In this document: positions 35,301-47,900 of the stretch, piece after piece
Layout of the letters: each line of letters begins with the position of its first letter
Numbering within the stretch: position 1 is the stretch's first letter
Assembly: GCF_051020975.1 (NCBI RefSeq)
Contig: NC_135043.1
Span: 5,270,001 to 5,334,000, forward strand
DNA from: Osmia lignaria lignaria
Lineage: Eukaryota; Arthropoda; Insecta; Hymenoptera; Megachilidae
Direction of reading: 5' to 3'
Length of the DNA stretch: 64,000 bases
Program-made: the position numbers and the translations under genes
The notes under the pieces: model-generated
Database searches by the model: none
Told to the model about the DNA's origin: nothing
Seen by the model: the letters and a program-made list of their open reading frames with translations, nothing else

Positions 35301-38300
35301 GGTTCGCCACGACTTGAGCTGGTAGCAAATGGTGCTAAGAAAGGGATGATACTGTCCTTGGCGATAGCTTGAAGCAAACGCGGAGCTCCTGTTAACGATT
35401 GGAGACCCGCGCCCAGGGTGGACAGGAAGGAACCGATCAGGATCACCCACTGATTCGGCCATGCCATGTTCGCCACCACCAGTTTCCCACCGATACTCTG
35501 ACCAAACTTGTCTCGCAACAAGAGATTGTCGACTGTACCAGCGAACAGTAGAACACAGGACAGATACACCGTTGAAGTTGTCAAGATAGCGCAGATGGTA
35601 CCGATTGGGATGGATTTCTGGGCATCTGCCAGGTCACCTGATCTATTGGAGCCAGCCATGATACCTGTAATCAACGGGTAAGATCGTGTATTTAGAATTT
35701 CATTTCTATTCATTTTTGACTGATCAATTTGGGCGTTGAATGAGTAGCTTACCTGTGACGGAAGGGAAGAATATACCGATGAGAATGGTAAAGGTGGTGG
35801 TAAGATCAACCTGGATCTGATTGTAGGTACTCCCTGACATCACGTCAATGTCCTTTGGATCCTGTCCATAAGCAATCAGTTGTCCTTCCTCTTGAAAACT
35901 GTCCCATATGTTTTCTGCACATATCAGAATCAGTATATTTAGCGAGACTTTCACTTGTTAACACGTCTGAGGATCATTGTATGCAGCCTACCCAAGAATA
36001 CACCACTGGCTAGCCCACGAATACCATTAACAATGGTCGCATTATTCTCCATGTAATAAGGGTCGCATTTGGTGCTGTTTCCACAGTAGATCTGATGCAA
36101 AACACCGCTGGTATTCTTATTACAGTCCGTTAACACGTTGATGTCTTTCAGCAATCTTTTACCCAGAATACACATCCTGGAACAATCGATGAATCGTGTT
36201 AACCCAACGTTCTGTGGACACTGGTAACATTATTAAGATAGTATAAAGGTAACTACGAACTTAAGGGAGTCGTTTCCATAGAAGTTACGAAACAGACCCA
36301 CGTAGACGGCAATGATTGAGAAGATGACACAGGCGAGAGCAACGGTGGCGAACTTGTTGACGAATTTTACGCCGATGAACACGATGGTGCCCATCACCAC
36401 CAGTAGACACGTGCCGTACACCCTGAAATTGTTGTACATGATACTCGGATCCTTGGTGAAGTCTCCGAATATACTGAGCGAGGGTGCCATGTAAGTCTGA
36501 AACAGAAATTTTTTGATTACATCCTGAGGAAACTTGTGTTCGTAATTATTGAAAGGAGGTCTGAAAGCTCACCAGGACGATTTCAACGGCACCGATGATG
36601 TACATAGCGGCAGCCAAGGTGGTGCCCGTGTAAAAGAGCATCCCCACGGCACCACCGAACTCCGGGCCCAAACTTCTGGATATCATGAAGTAGGACCCCC
36701 CGGCAGGCACCACGCCGTTGGTCGCGATGGCGCTCATACTGATAGCCGTCAACATAGTCTACGTAGAACGAAGTATTTTTCGTCACGTTTGGCACGATTA
36801 TTACTCGTTGGCAAGTATGGTCAGTACTTACCACACAGCAGCAACAGAGCACAATGAAGAAACCCTGAACAGCACCAGCTGTACCAACCACCCAAGTCAA
36901 ACGGATGAATAGGATTACACCGAAGATGTTCTGGATGCAAGGAAGGAACACACCGATCAGTGTGCCCATCCGTGCACCACCCGGGGCGGGTGGCGGCTTG
37001 CTGTCCGGGTCAGTCGCGGCTGGGATAGTGTTGCTGTAGTCTGATAGACTGTTGAGCAAGGTGGAAATACGAGGCCGGACTTCCATCTCTTCCTGAAAGT
37101 ATAGAAAATATCTCATGCCATAGTTGCTTATAGGATTTTCTATTCAATAAAGATTATTATTTATTGTATCCTCGTTTCCGTCTTCTTTAAGGGAAAGAAA
37201 ACCGGAGAAGCAATTAAAGGAAACTGGCAGACTGTAAATATTCGGTATAAAAGGAAACTCGATACCGATACAACGGCAAGAGAAAAGCGAATAAATCGAA
37301 GGATGGCTTTAATTGAACGGACGATCGCGTTACTTGAAGATTAATCAACGCGAGCGGTTAATTAATTAATTAACGAGACGACGCGTCGCCTTACGCTATT
37401 CTCGAAAGGAAAGAATCGTGGCGTGTTGCTAACGCTAACCGCCGTCTAGATAATTGCGTGATCTGCGAGAGATAATTAAGCGAAACGCGATCCTGAAATC
37501 ACGTTTCCCGGGTTACGTGAAAACTGAACCTCGATTTAGCAAAATATCGCAGCTGCGAGGAAAACTGGAAGAACTTCCACTCGACGATCTATTCATTAAA
37601 CGTAGAGTAATTAGTTTCTTTGTGTTATAAAATGATCTCTTATTAAAATGTTAGTGTTTCTTCTCACTTTATACGAAAGAATGAAGTAGCTAATCCTCCT
37701 GCATAAAAGCAGTAATTCTCGAATGTCATGCCGCGTAGCTAATTTTAATTTTAATTTCATTTTCTAAATTTCCGACTATTTCTTTAGATGCAATCTTACG
37801 CAACGATTGTATTCTGGCATAGAAAGATTGCGAGAAAAGGAGGAAAAAAAAGGGTGATCCAGAGTGACGCAGAAAGCTGGCTCGAATCGTGGCCCTTATA
37901 GACCGTTAATTAACGTGCTCTTTCGGTTCCTCGCAGACCGAAACGCGGTTTGGCTTCGACCTCGATTCCTGGATATCCAATTATCCGTTTCTCTTCTTGG
38001 AACTAGAAGGCCTCTGTCGAAATTATCTCCGACCAAAGCAACCTCCTCTTCCTCCTCCTTATCGTCGTTGATTTTCCCTGTATCCCTGTTTCTTTCTCTT
38101 TGTCGACGAAACGAGACGGAAAAGTGGTAAAAGGGATTCTTGACTAATCACCAATTTCTCATAAATAACTTTAGTGTGTATGACTTGATCATTTTTTCTG
38201 ATGTATCATTTTCAGTTCACTGTGCTTAAGAAAACATTATAATTGATAGAAACGGCTCGGTAAGAAGCTCAAAGGCAATCCAAAGAAAATAAGAGAAACA

Positions 38301-38949
38301 CGTGGACGCTCGGGGAAAACGATCTCGTGGAACAAAAGGGGAAAATCGTGGACGAGTAACGATGTTTCAAACAATAAAAAAAAAAAAAAAGAAAAAGAAA
38401 AAGATGTACAACCGCAGAAGAATCCATTCGCGGCTTGCTTGTTCGTTGAACGACAATTAAGCGAATTGCACACTTCAGAGAATTCAACCCCTTTCACCAT
38501 CCTTCCTCTTACTTTCGCGTTTTAATGAAGGACCCTTCTTTTAAGAAAGGGAGAGCCTGAGCCTCCGTCGTCCCAGTTTTCTTATCCGTTCAACTTTCTC
38601 CGCGGCTCGTCTATTATCCACGCAACGAACCCGCCAGGACACAATCGTCGTAGATATATCTTTCACAATTTTACTCCACTTCTCAATGCATCTTTTTCAT
38701 TCTTTATTTACTACATCTTAGAATTGATTGATCCTGCATCAAGTTCGATAGTTACATTGACAGGGCTCGTCCACTTTCTTTTTTCACAGAGCGATAAAAT
38801 ACTAGTGTAATAATCAAGATAGATTTTCATTTGATAGGGATGAATACGTACGTTATAGAGGAAGAGATTTGTCTCGTATTCCACCTTCTTCTCGGAATTG
38901 CCGCCGCCCACCATGGAGTCGGCATCTCCTCCGGCGCCGCCGCCATCGC
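32370..38949 (-). CDS. kcc: K-Cl cotransporter (kazachoc-like), eleven coding exons, N-terminus missing
   Basis: Electroneutral K+/Cl- symporter of the plasma membrane (SLC12A4-7 family) that lowers neuronal chloride. Exons in transcript order: 38949-38852, 37092-36832, 36758-36573, 36496-36261, 36176-35992, 35914-35753, 35664-34223, 33992-33885, 33089-32767, 32686-32547 and 32461-32370 (TGA). All junctions agree in phase and give about 1077 residues. Visible landmarks are ETNLFLYN-EEMEVRPRISTLL, the first membrane helices (MGTLIGVFLPCIQNIFGV), GGSYFMISRSLGPEFGG, and a large outer loop with four Cys and sequons NTS, NST and NAT. FFPSVTGIMAGSNRSGDL follows, and the C-terminal domain ends GREVITIYS. 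Both WNK/SPAK-type regulatory Thr sites are kept (SAYTYERTL and RRMHTSVKL). An acidic Lys/Glu-rich insert of about 90 residues lies between them. The donor after 36261 is weak (GTTCGT). Upstream N-terminal exon(s), needed because exon 38949 starts in phase 1, were not found. Confidence 0.92.
32767..33089 (-). CDS. kcc: kcc acidic-insert exon
   Basis: 323 nt, phase 0 in and 2 out. It starts VQAIVDHHHNVDAKIPTKVRF, then becomes a low-complexity Glu/Lys/Asn/Thr run to KKPPITP. It separates the two regulatory Thr sites and is probably disordered. Length and sequence are likely to vary between species. Confidence 0.85.
34223..35664 (-). CDS. kcc: kcc large exon (transmembrane core and start of C-terminal domain)
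   Basis: Single 1442-nt exon from GIMAGSNRSGDLADAQKSIP through the last membrane helices (WYYALLAMGMASCIYKYIEYHG) into the cytosolic domain (NWRPQILVLAKL, NTVILGWPYRW) to EVEIVEM. Acceptor TTGATTACAG, donor GTAAGT. Confidence 0.92.
38852..38949 (-). CDS. kcc: First visible kcc exon
   Basis: Acceptor TTTTTGTAG, donor GTACGT. A Gly/Ala/Asp-rich stretch (DGGGAGGDADSMVGGGNSEK) precedes KKVEYETNLFLYN, the conserved KCC N-terminal motif. A Met lies inside (DADSMVGGG), but the exon enters in phase 1 from an upstream exon. Confidence 0.85.
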
Positions 38950-41900
38950 CTACAAAAAGAAAATAAAGGTTTCCATATAATTCATGTTAGCTTCTTTATC
39001 ACGCTGATGTCTAAGCTGAGCTCTGACAAATGGACTACTACTCCCGGCTTTGTCTCCGTTTCTGTGTCACAGAATTTCACTGGGAAATAAGATTGTTCGG
39101 CAAACGCAGCAACATCGAACGTGATCGCCATCTGAGAATATGATTTATCATCTTCCTGTTTCTTCCAAGAAAGACAGTTTTCTGTATTTTTAAAAAAAAT
39201 GAAAATCATGCAAATTGTAGAGATCCTTGGAAGAGTAAGTGATTATCGGATGTAAGCGATTTCTCGACAGGGAATTAAGATCGTAACTCCCATAAGCCGG
39301 CACTCTCGAGGCCTGTGAATAGCTTCGAAGTTTGTTTCTGTTGATTTGAATGGCTAATAGCTCGGTGAAGTTTTAATCGAAATACAGGGACCGAAGTGGA
39401 AATGTTTTAGTTAACAAGTTTTAATAGTCGTCGAGGGGAAGCAAGTTCCAACAGATTCGAGCCCGCAAATTTGGACTGTTCTTTTTTAAATTATTTTTCC
39501 AAAATCGTAACCATTCATGTATAAACTTTTCTTTCGGAATACCGAAGCGACGAAAAGCTTTCCTTGTATTTCCCCTTATCTGTATTTTCCACCGTGAAAC
39601 GCTTCTCTCGTAACGTTACACGATTGGTACATAAAAGAGGATAACAGAAAGTGGATGCTAGAAAGGATAAGATTTTCAGGAAATATCCCAGAATAGAACA
39701 GTGCATCGGTTGCAGTATGCATTCCTTGTTCCCATCGACGTGAAATTTATCTCGAGTCACTTGTTGTCTCTATGATAAGGTAATAAGGACACGCTATTCT
39801 AACATCCGTGGAATAATATTCATAAATATACCGGTGATCGTTCGTAATAATGCAAAGAAGATTGTTGCGGTTATTTGGACGTATTTCCGTATCTTCTTGG
39901 CACAGTTGGCAATAATTTAATTGGATTTCATGGTAAAAAGTTCGGGTGAACGAATCTGTAGTTACTTTTCGGAATTTTAATAGTGTCATTTGGCGAGGAT
40001 GGTAAGAAAAGAATGATGAATATTGTATATAAAGTAAGAACTATCCAAAGAATGTAAGATCAGTAGGATCAAATTCGGAGTAGTACGAGTCAAGGATTGA
40101 TAGGACATTCAATAGAAATCTGACGATACCAGCACCTAAATATATAATTTTCTTATGAAAGAATTATAAATTTATAGAAACTGCTTATTAATTCAAGTCA
40201 TTCGTTATTAATTATATGTTAGATGAATAAGATCGAATTTTCAGTAGTACGAGTCAACCATTAAGTCAGAACTGCACATTAATCTAATAACAAAAGACTA
40301 TGAAAAATGTTGAAAAATGTTCGCGTATTTCGCGAAACAGAAGACACTCGAGGAAATCCATAGTGGTCGAAATTGATGCATCGATTGCTGCAGAGGCAAG
40401 CAGGATCCGCAGAGGCGTCCCGACGTGCTTCGACGTCGAATCGACGCCCGCCACTTCCGGGGCCACGTATTTTGTGCCCGCAATAACGAATTACGTGCAA
40501 GCACGTTTCAATCCGGCGACAGGGTCGTGAATTCCGCGTCCGTTCTCGCCTGACATTTCCGCGGACGTTTTTGTTTTCGACCTCGTTTATTTCTCGTCGT
40601 AAAAATGTTGCCAGCACTGCATGGCGGGTCGTGAAAAAGTACAGACATTATAATTTTAACAGCAAATATTCGTTTCGACTCACCACAGTAATATAAATCC
40701 TTTTATAGTTCTTTTACTGGGAGATTAATTTCAGGTAGAGAGATACTTTCTAGGGATCCCTAGCCGCTCTTAGTCATCTAGGGAATTTACATTTACCATC
40801 GTTCTCAGAGAAAATCTTCTTTCGAGATTTCTTTGATCGTCGCTTGGAAAACGAAAAGAACAATGATAATTCTGTTCAAACTGTCACACTGCGAAAGTAG
40901 TTGGCAAACGGGGATCTCTAGGGAATTTTTGTTCGTTCAGAACCGATCAAACAAGCGAGTTCTGAAGCTTGGAGCTGAAAAGTTTCGCTAGAAAAACTTG
41001 TTTTCTTCTCTTTCACTCTCAGAATTGAAACTTATATAAAAAAAAAAGCGAAGAAGAAAAGAGCCTCGATGTTCAGAAGGAAAATTTCTCTTCTTTTTTT
41101 CTCAGCCAAGGGTCGGCCGGCTACATTTGTATTCTAAGGTTATAGCAACGGAGATAATGAGATTCTTAAGAAGATCTCGAGCTGGAAAAGTGTACAGCAA
41201 TTAGGAGAGGTTCAATATTCGAAACAGGCTCGGCGAAATAACAAACCGACGGTGCATCTAGCAATTTAAAAAAGTAGGCCAGTCAATATTAACTCGCTGA
41301 TTTGTTTCTTTGTTCCTTTGTAAATTGTATATCCCCGCGTTCGTTATCCAGAAAGAATAATCACGTCGGGATCGTCGATGGAATTCGTTTTATCGAAAGT
41401 TTAAACGAGCTTACGTCGGAACGTTCGTTAAATCGTCTCTTAAACTAGTAACATTTCGCTAATATAGGGATTTTTCCGATTTCACTGCATCTATCAGATT
41501 CCCCTTGCCTCCCTGAAGTCGATTTGCTCCACCCTGATTTACCCATTCGACTCTATTGGTCAAGTTATCGACTCGGCGTCTCGAAGGCGTCTTTCTTCGC
41601 CGCTTTCCATCCACCGGTTCTTTTCAATCTTCCCGATTGATCCAACTATTGTGGACCATCCGATTTCGTACACGGTTTCCGGTCTCACAGACACTATTTC
41701 CCAGATTAAAGAGCGGCATCTTTTCGTCAATGCACTCGGCTGATTCGGCTTCCTTCCTTCCGTAATGAATTCAATTTGAACTCTAGCTCGATTCGTGGAT
41801 TTTTCTATTGACAATTTTTCATTGACAATTCGGTTCTTAAATTTTTGCAAAATCGTATGCCACAGAAATTTAGCTTCAATTGAATAGAACAACTCGCCTA

Positions 41901-44900
41901 GAAATAACTGAGAGATAAAACGAAACGTTTAAAATACTATTGTGAAGAATGGCTGACAGAGGAAAAACAGCTGTCAAGATGTGTTCCACAAAAAGTAGAC
42001 AGAAAAGTAAATGCAAGCTGACGTTACAGCAGCAACTGGTCCGTACCAGGTTCCACGAACACCCTGTGTAATCAAGGAAGACCATCGTCGACGTGAAATC
42101 GCGGCGTCGCGGCGCCTGTTTAAACGGTTATTTAGTCGGTTTCCAGCTGACAAATTGCATCGAGTATCATGCATCCCTAATTATTTTAATCGTGTTTGCT
42201 CCCTCCATTATGCCCTCCTCTCTTGAATCAACGTTAAAAGCGCGTCAAATGGAAGTCCGTGAACGTGGCCTGGGTAATCACGATGTATCCTCGATCGCGA
42301 TATCGATAACAGTCTGGTAAATAAAGCCTTACCGCGTCGAACGAAAGAAGAGAAGGATCGATTACGATTCCGAACCGCCACGGAAATAGAATATTGATCA
42401 CCACAGAATATTAATTATGAAGCAATTTACTGGTACGGCAACGAGTCAATTATTCGAATTATTCGACGTAATAAAATGTGCAAAGGAAACAAGCTACAGT
42501 TTCGTCGTTGCCATTGTAAATTATTCAAACTGCTAATTACAAGTTTCTGATGAAATATTAATCGTGGTCAAATTACAATACCGGCTGATTTAATTTAATA
42601 TTTAACCAGAATTTGAGGGATTTGAGATTCGAGGAAAGTTGAAGGATGATCGACACGTGGCGTTGCAGTTTATGCAAGCAGGGAGAATGCAATTACGTTA
42701 AGAAGCATGCGAGTGTACAATGTTGTTGTAAACACTTGGACGTGTACAAGTTATCCTAAGTGGCTAAGCGGGCTTCGAACGCGATTAATCCGTTGATACG
42801 TCTTCCAACCGGACCCTTAATCGATTTCACCTGCCAAACTGATATGCGAGATATGCGAGTAAAGTTGACAACTTTAATATCGAAAGTTTGTAAATATAAC
42901 TCCCTCTATTTCGTATAGTTCCAGGGTAATAAATAATCGTGCAGGGAGAAACATGAAATGCGCGAGTTTAGTAGGCAAGCTAATATAAGACTGAATTTAC
43001 ACACGATCGTAAAGTTCAAACATTCTCAAAGCAGCTGAAACTTCGCATAATCTCGAATATCCCGAGAAACCTCTGAAGAAGTTGAATTTTATCGAGATCG
43101 GTCGCGAGTTTTCAGCTGCTTGGTATCACTCCCTCGTTGGTCAACAAAGCGGAATCAAAGTAATGCCGCAGTTCGAGCTGCGAACTTTTGTCGAAAGAGC
43201 TGTCGAGAGATTTAAGGAAAAGTGGAGCATCGGGTCAGCGAACGATTCTTCGGAAGATTCGAGCCAGATACGGGAACCGAGCAACTGGAACACGAAACAC
43301 GAACAAGCACCGCCTGGAAATTCGAGAGATCGACTGGTCGAGAACGTTTGCCAACCGTTGGCAGACCGTTGGTCCGATATTCTCTTGGGCGACTTTGCGA
43401 CGCGAATTAACGAGACGCAACAACCACCACCATCCCTCCGATATATCCGATTACTTATTTTTTTGGCAATCCCAGAGAACCATTGTTCGAATCGTGCACC
43501 ATTTGGTCCAGTCGACAAATTTTCCTTTCCACGTGGCTGTCAACGTGTATCAGAAGCTTGGAGAATTTTAATGTTAATAAAAGATACTATCGAACTTGGA
43601 GATTATTTCCCCTGTCAAATTATTCCCCGCACTATGCTATCCTATAAATACAAAGAGTCCCTAAGAGCACGGTGCTTAGGATCTCAATCCTGGAATTGAA
43701 CACCTCGATAGCCAGTGACGTGTACTCTGTCAAATACTAATACTAGAACAACCAAATTCGTCAAAATGACAGATTGTCAAAGTGACGATAGTTAGCACAG
43801 TAAAGCTGTTTGTATTCTGCCCGAGTTACCGTCGATTTAATTGATGTATTCTGGTTATGTTATCTCACAGAATCGGCGCGATTCATCGCGTAATTACTTA
43901 CGTATGCCCTGCTAAATCAAATCGGTTCGAACCGGATACAACGTGACTCGAATGAGGATTGAAAGTTGGTACTAACGAACGATTGTCCCGCGTCATAACC
44001 AGCCATCGTGCATTCGTATATTTCTTTTCTTAATTGGCACGATGATTCGTTTGTCTACTAATGAAACAAATTTTACTCGTGAATCTATTGTGAGCGAATA
44101 TGTGGATACGAATGAAAAAAAAAAGTAAAATTTCAAACTGCTGCCTTCTGATATTTTCACCCGGGAGACCTGAAAAACTCTTCTTTTTTTTTTTCTTTCC
44201 TCTTTTTTCGACATGAAACGAGAGCATGGCACTCAAACAGTTAAACACGTTCAAAAGGGAGCGTTAAAAAAATGACGAGAGTCAATCCATGAAAATATCT
44301 TTGTAGAAGCGTGTAATGAAAAGCGTGTGTGTGCTCGCAGGAGCGAGTCAGAAACGCGTGCAAGCTTAAAAGCAGAGGTAACAATGCCGGGCGTGTCCCG
44401 GTTGGTCGGGTGTCCCAATTTCACCGCTCATTGAAACGACGATAAATCGTGGCGGGACCGAAACGACGTCGCGACGATATTATTAGACATTTGACTTTAT
44501 TACCATGACAGTCAGGTGGGAATTATTGGCAGCCGATTGATTTATATCGAGAAATAATCCTTTGCCGTCGGATTCGGGCTTTGGATTGGGAGTGTCCTAC
44601 GTATTCTTCATTCTGAAGATGATTCTCTCGATTAAGACATTAATAAAGACAAGTAACTAATGATCAAAATCAAAAACGAAAGCAACACCTAATGAAATAC
44701 TATGAAAATTTATTGAAATTAAATCTTCGAAGGATGCAAGGGTGAAGTTTCAGCTGAAAAGCGATAGATGGAAAATTTGAAGAGAAAATAGTGTCTGCTT
44801 CATCAAAATCCCGAGGAATTAAGCGTAAAGAGCGGCCGTGAGCTGTCTGGTTGTATGCAAAGGCGTGGCAAGCAACGGATAGCAAGAAACGTCGTCACTT

Positions 44901-47900
44901 CGTGGAGCATCCTTACAATGGAAACTACTTAACCCTCCGCTTGCCCTTGTCCTAATCTCGTTTAAACGCGCGCGCGAGGCCCTGTACACGTTTTTGCCGT
45001 GGATCGAGCGAAAAGCCACTCGACCGAAAGAAGATTTCGTTGAATCAACAAAGTACCGCTGGGTTACGTAGACTCGTCGAAACTGCAAGGGCAAGTCTCG
45101 CGTCGAGATTTACTAGTTCTAGACATTCTAAGGATTTACGTGTTTCAAACCGTCTACCATTGTCCCTTGGATGGATGTTTAAGAATTTCTCTCATTTCTA
45201 CAGACCGACGATGAGTTCACTTTATCCGTGTTCGAATAATGAAATAAAAAAAGTGGAGGAAGAAGAGGTGGAAGATTATTCCCAAAGGATTCTTCGAATT
45301 CCCCACGGAAGCAAGAATTTGTCCTTGCTCGAGAATTCTGCAAGGTCCGCGGTATCCTTTTAACGCGAATCGATCAACCACTCGACCAGCGGCAAATTCG
45401 ATTCGATCAACAAAGTGCTGATTCTCCGCAGCCTCCTCGAACGAGCCTCGTTTTATTGCATCCTCTTCGGAATAGGCTAATAAATATTGAAGAAAAACAG
45501 AATACCGGAATAGGCCGTCCTCTTCACAGACAATCGACAATTCATGACCTAAACAGCCCGCTGCGAATTCGAGGAACAGTTGTGTTTGACGAACAAACAA
45601 ATTAGTTCACCGATGCAAATTTAATGAAACGCTTCTTCGAGTTAGGATGAACCAACCGAAGAGCTGTTGCTGTTATTAATTTCGTTAGCGTCGAGGAAAC
45701 GACAAACGGGACTGTTTGGTTTCTGTCGATCAAATTAATCTTTGCTTACATTGGCTAACGAGGTTGTCGAACCTGAAATTCGATAACAATTATTCGAAAC
45801 TGAAGAAAGGGTTAAGTAGCGTGAAGCCTTGTAGTACAAGGAATTAACCTTCCTGCGAACCGGTGGACAATTCATCCGTCGTAATAACATTACGCGGGCT
45901 TCGTGTACACTAAGAATAAGAACAAACAGCGATGCACAGGTGAATAAACGTGGATTTTCCATCCAATTTGCCAGCCAAGAGAACGAATAAAGAGGAAACT
46001 GTGAACCGAATGGACGACGATGCGCTGAGCAAACGGAAACACCGGAAGTGCTTCGCGATGACCGACGGCGAATCGTCGAGGCTGTCTCGTCGTGCTGGAT
46101 GAAATTTAAATAATCGACAATTAAGAGCGAGCAGAGCGTGAATTTCCTCGTAGGTAACGCTCGATCGCGCTGACGTCGAGAAACAGCAGCCTCGAAATCG
46201 AACTTGTCAAGTGCTGTCTCTTGGACGAAATCTCTCGCGATAGTTCGTTGACGCGGGAATAATCACGCTCGGATGCTAAATTCGTTGGCCTGATTACGTT
46301 GATTTTGCAAATTTTTAATAATTCGCGTGTTCCGCGTTCCCGAGGATGAGATTGTCGCCTGTCGTTGCATTTATTCTGCGTTAAACAATATTGATTTTAT
46401 TACGCGGTGACATGAACTATTTTTATACATTGTATATTATATATATTTATAATATCCAGTTGGATATAGAACTTGCATGCTATAAATATATGGAAATAGA
46501 AGGAAAGCACCGGGAATGTTGGTAGAAAAATATAGCTGAAAATATGAAAACAGAAGTAAAAGTAGGAGGGCAAGAAAAGAGTTTTAATTCGAATAAGAAA
46601 CATAGCATCGTTCGTAGAAAAAGGAGAATAAAAAAAGAGATGCCAGAATATATTCATACAGTGGATATGCAAATTTGAAAACGCGCTTGAACGTTCTACC
46701 ACGTTGAAGATCCACTTCGCGTTGCCCTACAATTCGAAAGTGGAACAGCATCGAGGATGGACCGACCGCGGGAATATCGCGGTGTCCAATGACGAAATTT
46801 ACGAGCAGAAACGTTGAAAACGAGCAGATTCACGAAATTTACGCGAGCGATCTCGTCGAGCACGGTAAATCGTCGAAATTGCAAACGGAGAAAACAACCA
46901 GCCTGGAAGAGTTTATTTTACGCCGAATTCGTGCGATTTCCATCTACAATTCCATCCAATTCATTCGATCTTTTCCCTTATCGATCAATAAATTTTCCCG
47001 GCCATACATCGATCGTATCTTCGATGATGAATTCGGCGAACGAATTGCAATCTTTCCAAGATCGTATCAATTTTTTATCTCTACAGAGAAATTCAATAAC
47101 AGAAATACGAAAGAAATATTAAACCATATGTGTACGTAAAAATAAAGGAGAAATGGACAGAATGGAATGAATTAAATGGTCTTTCCTCGAGAAAAACTAC
47201 CCCACCATTTTCATAGGATTTGTGTCCTGTTATTTGTATAATTTATGGTCCATCGAGGGGACAGAGAAAAAGAGGACGATTTAATTAATGGCTGACTCGT
47301 TCTAGTGGAAAAAGAAACTGGTAACGATGGAGGGATAAAAAATACCGCAAGTAAATAAGACTTACGTTGTTTACTGAACAATGAAAGTAAAATGTTTTGC
47401 GTTATCGTCGTTGTATACTAAGCAGCTATCAAGAAACCTCTGTCCATTTCGCAGGAAAGAAGTTGAAAACAATTTTCTTTTGTTTCGGAGATTAATTGCG
47501 ACAGAATAAAATTTCTTTCTGTTGGAAGAAACTTTTGAATTGTAGAAACAAACGATTTTAAATTAACAGAAGTACAATTGATGACTTTCTATGTTTCGAA
47601 ATTTGTTACTTAGTATGCAACAATTTAATGAATGATCGTTGCGTTGCCATTCACGTTCACGCAGGGGGTCAAAACTGCACGAATGTACCTATACTCGGTT
47701 CTTTCTTGCACGTATTGATACGATACAATCGCATCCTGGTTTCCGAACACGTAATATGTTAATGCGAATTCAGGAGGTAGCGGAACAAGCGACCCGAAAT
47801 ATTTTTCGGGACACGACGACGGGAATACGAAAGTTGCCGAAGAAACATGAACTTCCTTCTTCTTTTGTAGTTTTCGAAACTTCCTAGATATTTTACCATC

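Noticed and set aside
43082..43699. 205-codon + strand frame in the kcc upstream intron
   Set aside because: It starts at TTG, with overlapping long frames in two other + frames and on the minus strand. There is no family resemblance.
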